Notes under the pieces: model-generated
What the model was told of the DNA's origin: nothing
The model's input: only the letters and a program-made list of their open reading frames with translations
Database searches by the model: none
Origin: Deltaproteobacteria bacterium
GTDB taxonomy: Bacteria > Desulfobacterota > GWC2-55-46
DNA length: 12,056 nt
NCBI GenBank assembly: GCA_016219075.1
Contig: JACRCJ010000119.1
Span: forward strand, 1-12,056
Reading direction: 5' to 3'
In this document: one piece after another, positions 6,302-12,056 of the stretch
Layout of the letters: each line of letters starts with the position of its first letter
Position numbering within the stretch: the stretch's first letter is position 1
Position numbers and translations under genes: made by a program

Positions 6302-7669
6302 TCAGTGCCCCCCGTGCCCGGCGGGCTCTTTCTTCTCCAACGGCTCTTCCTTTTTCTCATCGGCCTCCTTCTTCGCGTCCCCGTGGACGTGGCCGCCAAT
6401 GGCGCCTATTGCGGCCTTCAGGTTGCTTTCGGAATCTATAAGGAAGTTGGCAGAAGTCACCGCCCACTCGCCCTCACTGACCCCCTTGAGTACCTCGTAG
6501 TAGCCCTCAGCCTTCGCCCCCACTTTTATATCCCTCGGCTCAAAGGAGCCGTCCCTTTTATCGATTATCAATATCTGCCTTGCACCTGAATCTATGACCG
6601 CTGAATCGGGAACGGCCAAGGCGTTTTTCGCGACATTTACCGATATCTCCACGTTCAGGTACATCCCGAGCTTTAGCCCGTGGGTCGGGTTCGGCAGCTC
6701 GAACCTGACCTTTGCGGTCCTGACCTCGGTGCCTTCCTCAGGCACATACCTTATCGAGCCGAGGTGACTGTATATGTGTTCTATCTTCCCTCTGTAGACT
6801 TCTCCGGGGGAATAGGCGGGATACAACTCGGCCGCCTGCCCGACCTTTATATAGGGGATCTCGTATTCGTATATCTCGCCGTAAACCCAGACCGTCGAGT
6901 GGTCTATGATCTTAAATAACGGCTCTCCGGCCTCTATCTTCTGCCCCTCAACGACCATCTTCTCGGTGACGGACCCGCTCGAAGGGGCCCTTATCGTCAT
7001 GGTCCTTGTTATCTTGCCTGTCTCTTTGAGCCTCTGTATCTGATCATCCGATATATCCCAATATTTAAGCCTCTGCCTTGACGCCTCAAGGAGTGAGGCC
7101 GCCCCGCCTTTCACATCCTCATAGGGGCTCTCCTTGACCTTCTCGATGGCCTTCCATGCAAGGAGGTACTCTTCCTGCGCGGAGACAAGGTCCGGGCTGT
7201 AGAGCTCAAGGAGGTTGTCTCCCCTGCCCACCATCCGGTCGGTCTGGTCAACATGGAGTTTTTCCACCCACCCTGAAACCTTTGCGTTTATGAGATAGAC
7301 CCTGTTCTCGACAGGGTCTACCCTTCCCACCGTCCTTATGGCGCGCCTCAAGGGCCTCCTTTTAACTTCCTCGGACTTGACGCCTATCTTCTGTATCCGC
7401 TCCGGGCTTATCCTTACGGTCCCTGGCGCCTCGCCCCCGGCCGCCTCGTCTTCATAGACCGGGACATAATCCATTCCCATCTCGTCCTTCTGTGGCGTTG
7501 GCGAAGTTACCTGCGGGTTCATCGGATGGCGGTAGAAGAGCGCCTTTCTTTCCTTTTCTGCCGGAGGCTCCTTTAACCCGCCTCCATATTTAGCGTAAAG
7601 CCATACGCCGCCTCCGCCCAAAGCCAGGCCCACGAGGAGAATCAAAATCGCTTTCAAAAAAGGTTTCAT
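6302..7669 (-). CDS. cusB: CusB-type membrane fusion protein with heavy-metal-binding domain
   Basis: A 455-residue periplasmic adaptor linking the RND pump to the outer-membrane channel. Residues 5-27 form an uncleaved membrane anchor. Residues 46-72 form a heavy-metal-binding domain (YRHPMNPQ ... DEMGMDYVPVY) with H48, M50, M64 and M66 as likely ligands instead of the cysteines of some relatives. Barrel-sandwich, alpha-hairpin (about 150-225) and beta-barrel domains follow in the usual order. The tail (425-455) is Lys/Glu-rich with H425, H427, H452 and H455. GAGG lies eight bases before the ATG. It sits 29 bases after the TolC-type gene and three bases before cusA, in one operon. In E. coli the adaptor takes metal from CusF; here the added domain and tail may do part of that job. 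Confidence 0.94.
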   Translation of the reverse strand: MKPFLKAILILLVGLALGGGGVWLYAKYGGGLKEPPAEKERKALFYRHPMNPQVTSPTPQKDEMGMDYVPVYEDEAAGGEAPGTVRISPERIQKIGVKSEEVKRRPLRRAIRTVGRVDPVENRVYLINAKVSGWVEKLHVDQTDRMVGRGDNLLELYSPDLVSAQEEYLLAWKAIEKVKESPYEDVKGGAASLLEASRQRLKYWDISDDQIQRLKETGKITRTMTIRAPSSGSVTEKMVVEGQKIEAGEPLFKIIDHSTVWVYGEIYEYEIPYIKVGQAAELYPAYSPGEVYRGKIEHIYSHLGSIRYVPEEGTEVRTAKVRFELPNPTHGLKLGMYLNVEISVNVAKNALAVPDSAVIDSGARQILIIDKRDGSFEPRDIKVGAKAEGYYEVLKGVSEGEWAVTSANFLIDSESNLKAAIGAIGGHVHGDAKKEADEKKEEPLEKKEPAGHGGH

Positions 7670-7698
7670 CTTATAATCCTCTATATTTTGATGTTGTC

Positions 7699-8973
7699 TT
7701 ACTGAAAATCCTCGCCGACTATCCGCTCAAGGGAGGCTATCCGTTTACGGTATTCAGAGAGCGTCCTTATGTACTCAAGCCTTGTCCTCTTAAGCTCCCG
7801 TTCGGTGTCCAGGAGGGTGAGGAAGTCAATCTTCCCGGCCTGGTAATTCTTAAGCGCCGATTCGAAAGAGAGCTCCACTTGAGGCAGCAGGCTCGTCTCA
7901 TAGAGGGCCTTCGTCCTCTCCGCAGCCTCGACCTGAATGGCCGCCCCTTTGACCTCGAAGCTTTTCACGTTTTTTTCAGAAACAAGCCTCGACCTCGCCG
8001 ACCGCGCGTTGGAAGACGCCTCCCTTGAGAGGCTGTCGTATTTTCCCCTCCAGACAGGGATATTTATCTGGAACATCACATCGAAGCTGTCGAACCTGCC
8101 GTCGCGCTGGATGGGAGCCACCCCCACCATGAAATCCGGGTAGTAGTTCTTCTTCGCAAGGTCTGCGTTGAGCTCAGAGGCCTGCGCCTCGGACTCCGCC
8201 GCCTTTATCTCAGGGTTTTGCCTGACGGCCGTATTTATAAGGTCTTCCGTCTTAAAAGTGATTTTTTCTTTCGGCAGAGCTCCGGGTTCTCCGAGCGCGG
8301 CCTCCTGGGGCCTGCCGAGTATGGACTTCAGTCTGGCCGCGGCGACCCCCTTCCCGGCCTCGAGCGAGATGATCTCGTTTGTCAGCATGGTCGTCTCCAC
8401 CTGGACCTTTATCGTGTCCTGCTGGGAGACCTGGCCTGTTGCGTATTTCGCCTCGGATACGCGCGCCATATACGAAAGCAGGTCTTTGATTTCCCGTGCT
8501 ATGTTCATCGATTCGGCTACAAGGGCGTAGTCGTAATAGGCCTCTTTCACCGTAGCCGACACCTCAAGCTCCTTCGCCCTCAGCTCCGCCTTAGTTGCCA
8601 TGGCCTCCTTGAAGGCTATCCTCTCTTTAAGAGAAAGCTTTCCGGGGAAAGGGAACATCTGGCTTACGGTGTAACGGGTGAGCATTGCGTTGCCCGGCGC
8701 GATGTTAAGAGGGCGGTCTTTTTCGAGGTCCTCCATCTCTATCTTCAGGGTCGGGTCGTCGAGGACGCCCTCAGCCCTTGCCCTCGCCTCTCTTGCCATT
8801 ACGCGCTCCTCAAGTGCCTTTACTTCAGGGTTATTGGCGCGGGCTTCGTCCAGCAACGGCTTTAGAGAGACAGGCTCTTCGGCAAAGGACCCCAGGGAGG
8901 CGGAGATTATCATCAGGCTGATCAATGCGATAAACAGAACGCCCCTCGTTGTTGAGTAAATTAGTCGTCCCAT
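7699..8973 (-). CDS. cusC: TolC/CusC-type outer membrane efflux channel
   Basis: A 424-residue outer-membrane factor. A signal peptide ends around residue 31 (LGSFA). No lipobox cysteine is present, so unlike E. coli CusC it is not lipid-anchored. Two OEP repeats are visible. The first contains NNPEVKALEERV (47-58) and a FPFPGKL motif near 108, and the second starts around RQNPEIKAAESEA. Long alanine/glutamate-rich helices typical of the alpha-barrel lie between and after them, and the second repeat ends with GKIDFLTLLDTERE. The start at 8973 follows purine-rich AAGGAAAAGG. It lies 32 bases after the YtkA-like gene and 29 before cusB. It should form the exit duct of the pump. Confidence 0.92.
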   Translation of the reverse strand: MGRLIYSTTRGVLFIALISLMIISASLGSFAEEPVSLKPLLDEARANNPEVKALEERVMAREARARAEGVLDDPTLKIEMEDLEKDRPLNIAPGNAMLTRYTVSQMFPFPGKLSLKERIAFKEAMATKAELRAKELEVSATVKEAYYDYALVAESMNIAREIKDLLSYMARVSEAKYATGQVSQQDTIKVQVETTMLTNEIISLEAGKGVAAARLKSILGRPQEAALGEPGALPKEKITFKTEDLINTAVRQNPEIKAAESEAQASELNADLAKKNYYPDFMVGVAPIQRDGRFDSFDVMFQINIPVWRGKYDSLSREASSNARSARSRLVSEKNVKSFEVKGAAIQVEAAERTKALYETSLLPQVELSFESALKNYQAGKIDFLTLLDTERELKRTRLEYIRTLSEYRKRIASLERIVGEDFQ

Positions 8974-9005
8974 GCCTTTTCCTTCCCCCTTTCTTTATGA
9001 TCTGA

Positions 9006-9377
9006 TCAGACGTCGTAATGGAAATTGAACTTATGGGTGGTTTTGCCCAGATCGACAGTGATATCGAAAATATAGCTGCCTTTGCGGGACATGTCCAGCG
9101 TGTTCATGAAGGAGAAGGAATCCCCCATCTTCATCCCCATGAGTTCTTTTTCAACCTTCTCTCCATTCGGGAGGGTTATGGCAGCCTTCACCTTCGCGCC
9201 GGATATCTCCTTCTGCGTCTTTGAGTCGCTTAGATACAGGTCAACCATCGACTTTGCAGGGTCTACATTGAGCACGGCCTTTATGCCGCCTGAAGTCTTT
9301 GCAACCTCTGATGCCGAACCGATAACGGGCATTGCGGCAATCAATAATGTAAACATCAGTATCTTTAGTATTTTCAT
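9006..9377 (-). CDS. Secreted YtkA/FixH-like protein, first gene of cus operon
   Basis: A 123-residue protein with a signal peptide (1-22, ending GSAS) and a small beta-sandwich. AGGAGG lies six bases before the ATG. Residues 58-82 (IS-A-V-PNG-KV-L-M) align with residues 82-106 of the protein at 1053-1511, and residues 90-107 match F-D-G-Y-D of that protein, so the two are paralogues. Methionines cluster at 80, 82, 84, 91 and 96, suggesting Cu(I)/Ag(I) contacts; only two histidines (H115, H120) are present. It precedes the channel gene by 32 bases and is likely cotranscribed with cusCBA. A periplasmic accessory or chaperone role is inferred. I do not know a named member of the family in this position. 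Confidence 0.85.
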   Translation of the reverse strand: MKILKILMFTLLIAAMPVIGSASEVAKTSGGIKAVLNVDPAKSMVDLYLSDSKTQKEISGAKVKAAITLPNGEKVEKELMGMKMGDSFSFMNTLDMSRKGSYIFDITVDLGKTTHKFNFHYDV

Positions 9378-9458
9378 TGTCTCCCTCCTTTGTTATGCAG
9401 AATACCGCTTTATTACTTACCGGTTAATTTCACAACCACATACATTGAGTTTTTCAAT

Positions 9459-9665
9459 AAACTACCCCGCCGCAAGCAGCGGGGTATTCGAAGGAAATAT
9501 CGTTAGTCAGCCTCTGCGGCAAACCGCGCTTAATTAAACCCCGACAGGGGATTAAAATTCTCCGCCATATAATGACGGAGAATTTTGATGGTAAGGAAAA
9601 ATCATTTATATTTGCCACTCCTTGACCCAACGCTAACGCTACGGGATTGCGCAGCACCACACCCA
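9459..9665 (-). repeat. Hairpin-rich intergenic element, possible small mobile repeat or structured RNA
   Basis: Within the 339-bp gap between the M56 gene and the cus operon, four inverted repeats occur in a row: 9463-9486 (ACCCCGC/GCGGGGT), 9516-9527 (GCGG-CAAA-CCGC), 9539-9550 (CCCC-GACA-GGGG) and 9554-9586 (AAAATTCTCCG/CGGAGAATTTT, 11 bp exact). The block is bounded by a 6-base direct repeat TTCAAT (9453-9458 and 9666-9671), which could be a target duplication or chance. A 70-codon open frame (9454-9666) crosses it but looks incidental. I read it as a REP/MITE-like insertion or a structured leader. The rest of the gap (9378-9452) shows no clear promoter. Confidence 0.55.
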
Positions 9666-9682
9666 TTCAATCAAATCCTCCT

Positions 9683-9699
9683 TTCTACAAATCGTAGAA
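9683..9699 (-). promoter_or_regulatory. Operator-like dyad C
   Basis: Plus strand TTCTACAAATCGTAGAA is an 8+1+8 inverted repeat with one mismatched pair, the same consensus as the other sites. An AGGAGG (9682-9677) directly abuts it on the minus strand. Unlike sites B and D it is not flanked by TTGACA and TATATT. The best candidate promoter is TTGAAA (9710-9705), 17 bases, TAGAAA (9687-9682), which is weak. It lies between the M56 gene and the cus operon and may be the regulatory input to the latter. Confidence 0.6.
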
Positions 9700-9716
9700 T
9701 CTTTTTTCAAATTTTT

Positions 9717-10640
9717 TTAGTGCTTGTGCTGTGAAGACTTGCAGTGTACCTTGCAATCGGCTCCCAGCTTGTCCTGGTGACCGGTGCAATGGATGGTAGA
9801 ACATTCTTCCGCTCCGGGGAAGGTAGCATTGAGCGGCCACGCGAGCGAAAGGGACAGGAAAGAGGCCATCAAGACGCTTATGGCGAACGTCCTGGCCGAA
9901 GGTAGCGCACGCTTTTCGTCCGGTCCTTCGACAAGCCTCCTTACCCTGCCTGTGACTGAACCGCTCCCGCCGACCCCCGTAAAGGCTGCCGGAGCGGCTG
10001 CCATTTCTCTATTGAAGGCGGCGACCTTGATGAGCGCGCTCGCAAGGCTTAACGGCTCTCTCATGGAAGAGGCCGCGGCATCATCAGCCTCATGCTCCTT
10101 TTTTGCAAGCAAATGGACGACAAGGTGTCCGATCGCCGGTATATAGAAAAAAGAATCCCTGATGAAGTTCAATAAAAAGAACCTCAAGGGATCGAGATGC
10201 CTTTTATGGTGCAGTTCATGAAGGAACACCGATTTGATTTCCCCCCTGTCGAGGCTGTTTAAAAGCCCCCTGGAGAGATATATCCTCGGCCTCACCAACC
10301 CGTGAGTAAAGGCTATCCTGCTCTTCAAGTCATTGATCAGGACAACGGACAACCCGCAGTCGGCCAGCGGGAGCTTTTTTATGACGCGCCTCGCTTTTAT
10401 CAGGTTGATCGCCGCCCTTGCGATGCCATAAAGCAGCCCCCCTGCGAAAAGCGCTAAGCCCGACCAGAGGATAACCAGTTTTAAGATGTCAAAATACTCA
10501 ACGCAACGCACAAAAAAGCTCTGGCAAAAATCGATTATATGGTGCGTGAGGTGCAAAAGCCCCGGAAGCCCGTAGGCAATCCAGAGGAGCATCCCCAGAG
10601 CCACGCTCAGCATAACGGAAAAAAGCGGAATAAAAGCCAC
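9717..10640 (-). CDS. M56 (BlaR1-like) membrane metallopeptidase with Cys/His-rich tail
   Basis: A 307-residue membrane protease, the presumed sensor partner of the BlaI-type repressor. GTG at 10640 lies five bases after the repressor stop, with AAGGGA upstream. Hydrophobic segments are at 3-25, 51-75, 155-178 and 250-272. HELHH (141-145) plus E182 in EHEAD (182-186) form the zinc site of the M56 family. BlaR1 has a roughly 250-residue beta-lactam sensor after the last helix. Here only about 35 residues remain, with C280, H284, C285, H288, C296, H299, C300, H305 and H307. The loop after the first helix adds H30, H33, H34, C39 and C46. This suggests metal sensing outside the membrane and cleavage of the repressor inside. 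Family assignment is firm; the signal is inferred. Confidence 0.9.
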   Translation of the reverse strand: MAFIPLFSVMLSVALGMLLWIAYGLPGLLHLTHHIIDFCQSFFVRCVEYFDILKLVILWSGLALFAGGLLYGIARAAINLIKARRVIKKLPLADCGLSVVLINDLKSRIAFTHGLVRPRIYLSRGLLNSLDRGEIKSVFLHELHHKRHLDPLRFFLLNFIRDSFFYIPAIGHLVVHLLAKKEHEADDAAASSMREPLSLASALIKVAAFNREMAAAPAAFTGVGGSGSVTGRVRRLVEGPDEKRALPSARTFAISVLMASFLSLSLAWPLNATFPGAEECSTIHCTGHQDKLGADCKVHCKSSQHKH

Positions 10641-10645
10641 TCTAC

Positions 10646-11074
10646 TTATCCCTTTCTTGACTCGATCTCTTTTTTCTTGCTCTCGACAAGGGCTTTGAGC
10701 CTGTCGAGCTCCACCGGGTCCACTTGAGCGAGAATATTGACGAAGGAAGCCGACGCACCGCCTGCTGAAAGCTCGAAAAGGCCTTTAAAAAAATCGCTGG
10801 AAACCTCTTTTGCAAACTCTTCCTTTGTAAATACCGGCCTGAACAGATAAACACTTTCACCTTTTTCCTTTATTACAAGGCCCTTTTTCCAGAGCCTCTC
10901 AAGCACTGTAAGGACCGTAGTCAGGGCTATGCCCCTTGTGCGCCTTATCGCGGTGAATATCTCTTTCCCGCTTGCTTCTCCGGATGACCACAAAAGATCA
11001 AGGATATCCTGCTCCAGATGGCCGAGTATTTTTCCGTACACTTCTTTTGAGAACTTGGAACTGGTTTTTTCCAT
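10646..11074 (-). CDS. BlaI/MecI-family transcriptional repressor
   Basis: A 142-residue winged-helix repressor. ATG at 11074 is chosen; the open frame extends to 11131 but that part is promoter. GGGAGG lies 13 bases upstream, long, so an ATT or ATA start nearer to it is possible. Residues 16-80 form the winged helix, with the family pattern LTTVLTVLERLWKKGLV (51-67) as recognition helix. The C-terminal helices (82-142) should give the dimer and the protease-sensitive region. It contains no cysteine, so it lacks the CxC pairs by which CopY binds copper. With the M56 gene five bases downstream, release by proteolysis is likely. Its promoter holds an operator of the same type as those at the efflux genes, implying autoregulation. 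Confidence 0.93.
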   Translation of the reverse strand: MEKTSSKFSKEVYGKILGHLEQDILDLLWSSGEASGKEIFTAIRRTRGIALTTVLTVLERLWKKGLVIKEKGESVYLFRPVFTKEEFAKEVSSDFFKGLFELSAGGASASFVNILAQVDPVELDRLKALVESKKKEIESRKG

Positions 11075-11102
11075 ACGAATAATTATTCCTCCCTGCCCCT
11101 TT

Positions 11103-11131
11103 AATATATTCGACAAGGCGTAGAATGTCAA
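11103..11131 (-). promoter_or_regulatory. Promoter of repressor-M56 pair with operator D in spacer
   Basis: The minus strand reads TTGACA (11131-11126), 17 bases TTCTACGCCTTGTCGAA (11125-11109), then TATATT (11108-11103). The -35 and -10 boxes and the spacer length are identical to promoter B. The dyad keeps the outer arms but is degenerate near the centre, which may give weaker autorepression. Transcription would start near 11096, about 20 bases before the repressor ATG. Confidence 0.83.
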
Positions 11132-11147
11132 GGAGGAACTTACATTC

Positions 11148-11161
11148 CCGGCGAAGGCCGG
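11148..11161. terminator. Short GC hairpin after the FTR1 gene
   Basis: CCGGC-GAAG-GCCGG forms a 5-bp stem with a 4-base loop about 90 bases past the FTR1 stop and just before the repressor promoter. It has no T-run on either strand, so it may not act as an intrinsic terminator. The rest of the gap (11162-11251) holds nothing I can identify. Confidence 0.25.
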
Positions 11162-11251
11162 TAAAATTTAAAACCTTGAGATGTCTGAATACCCCGAACC
11201 TGCAATATCACACAGGGCCTCTGAAACTTTAACAGGCTCGGTCCCATGTTA

Positions 11252-12056
11252 TTATTGATTTGATCGTCCCTGCGCCCTGCCGACACTCCCCGCATATCTG
11301 TAAAGGAAAAAGATAAGGAACAGGTAACCGATATATCCCGCCATCTCCGTCAGGGAAGGCCTGCCGGTATAGCCGAACAAGGAATTAAGCATGCTTCCGG
11401 TGAGGTCTTTCTTGCTTATCAGCCACGTCATGTCATAAAGCGGTCTGATCACCGGAGAGATGATGCCGGCCTCCTCGAACTCATGTATCCCGTGCGACGT
11501 AAGGCCGGCGGCGAATAGGACGAGGATTATGCCCGTCACCTTGAAGAAGGCCCTGACGCTCATCCACCCTATGCCGGCAAAAAGGAAATAGCCGAGCATA
11601 AGGGCAGCCGCGGCCCCTGAGACGGCCCCGAAGAGGTCTGCCGAGCCTGCGAAGCTTGCGGCATGCATGAAGATGACGAATTCAACCCCCTCCCTCAGGA
11701 CGGCTATGGCGACAAGGGCGGAGATGCCCATGGCATGGCGCTCCGTGATTTCCCTTTCGACCTTTTCCTTGAGCTCTGCGATGTGGCTCTTTGACGCCAT
11801 CCATATTATCATCCATGTAAGGAGAATTACCGAAAGAAACATGGCGGACCCCTCAAATATCTTTTCCGCCTTTCCCGTGAGGCCTCCGTAGACCATGTTG
11901 AAAAAGAGCGCCAGCGCGATGGAAAGCATGATTCCCGCCGCGAGGCCTGCCCATACGTTTTTATAATACCGCGTCTGCCCCGCCGTCCTGAGGTAGGCGA
12001 GGACGACCACGATGACGAGGGCCGCTTCAAGGACTTCCCTAAAGGTTATTACGAAA
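11252..12056 (-). CDS. FTR1-family iron/metal permease, 5' end outside window
   Basis: The frame is open to the window edge and continues upstream of the first internal GTG (12010). The extra residues include FREVLEAALVI, the first REXXE motif of FTR1 permeases, so the protein starts just outside the window. In the 267 visible residues REVLE is at 6-10 and the second motif REGVE at 121-125. Seven membrane segments are expected and several are evident. FTR1 proteins move Fe(III) after oxidation by a partner oxidase, or Fe(II)/other metals in bacterial EfeU- and FtrC-type systems; no partner is visible here. It ends 177 bases before the repressor gene, which has its own promoter, so joint regulation is unproven. 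Confidence 0.93.
   Translation of the reverse strand, partial: FVITFREVLEAALVIVVVLAYLRTAGQTRYYKNVWAGLAAGIMLSIALALFFNMVYGGLTGKAEKIFEGSAMFLSVILLTWMIIWMASKSHIAELKEKVEREITERHAMGISALVAIAVLREGVEFVIFMHAASFAGSADLFGAVSGAAAALMLGYFLFAGIGWMSVRAFFKVTGIILVLFAAGLTSHGIHEFEEAGIISPVIRPLYDMTWLISKKDLTGSMLNSLFGYTGRPSLTEMAGYIGYLFLIFFLYRYAGSVGRAQGRSNQ

Noticed and set aside
8998..9008. Palindrome TGATCTGATCA between the YtkA-like and channel genes
   Set aside because: Short, overlaps a stop codon, has no promoter around it and no second copy; probably chance.
9454..9666. 70-codon minus-strand open frame with AGGAGG upstream
   Set aside because: It runs straight through four hairpins, shows no protein-like features, and the spacing from AGGAGG to ATG is ten bases. 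Kept only as part of the element description.
10646..11074. Calling the repressor CopY
   Set aside because: CopY has C-terminal CxC motifs for metal binding; this protein has no cysteine and sits beside an M56 protease, as BlaI and MecI do.
11075..11131. Longer N-terminus for the BlaI-type repressor (TTG at 11131)
   Set aside because: That TTG is the first half of the TTGACA -35 box, so it would not be transcribed from this promoter.
11144..11250. 35-codon minus-strand frame between FTR1 and the repressor promoter
   Set aside because: No ribosome binding site, no motif, and it spans a hairpin.
1..12056. CRISPR array, tRNA, rRNA or transposase gene
   Set aside because: No regularly spaced repeats, cloverleaf, rRNA-like sequence or transposase domain is seen on either strand.

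Overview
The window reads as part of a Gram-negative bacterial metal-resistance island. A complete tripartite RND efflux system (inner-membrane pump, membrane fusion protein, TolC-type channel) implies an outer membrane. AGGAGG-type ribosome binding sites, frequent ATA and AGG codons, and the mix of YHS, YtkA-like and M56/BlaI proteins recall Nitrospirota or Desulfobacterota, but that placement is a guess. Every gene I can support lies on the minus strand, so the island is read from high to low coordinates.

Layout in the direction of transcription. 12056-11252: an FTR1-type iron/metal permease whose start codon lies just outside the window. 11131-9717: a near-consensus promoter with an operator in its spacer, then a BlaI-type repressor and an M56 (BlaR1-like) membrane metallopeptidase that ends in a Cys/His-rich tail instead of a penicillin-binding sensor. 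9716-9378: an intergenic region with another operator-like dyad and an approximately 207-bp hairpin-rich element. 9377-3191: a YtkA-like periplasmic protein, then cusC-, cusB- and cusA-like genes. CusA carries the copper/silver methionine triad. 3179-2528: a second promoter/operator, a periplasmic TRASH/YHS-like protein, a fourth dyad, and a 44-residue His-rich lipoprotein. 2454-1: a sigma70-type promoter without that operator, driving a YHS protein, an isoprenylcysteine-methyltransferase-like membrane protein, a second YtkA-like protein, and three small His/Cys/Met-rich membrane proteins. The last of these runs off the window and contains a recent 28-residue tandem duplication.

How it may work together (inference): the M56 protein senses metal in the periplasm through its tail and inactivates the BlaI-type repressor. 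This derepresses units carrying the TTCTACAAnTTGTAGAA dyad, which is found four times. The Cus pump then exports Cu(I)/Ag(I), and the small periplasmic, lipid-anchored and membrane proteins bind or hand over metal. The repressor contains no cysteine, unlike copper-sensing CopY, so metal sensing must sit elsewhere; the M56 tail is the best candidate. This metal-sensing version of the BlaR1/BlaI pair and its operator set is the most interesting content of the window.
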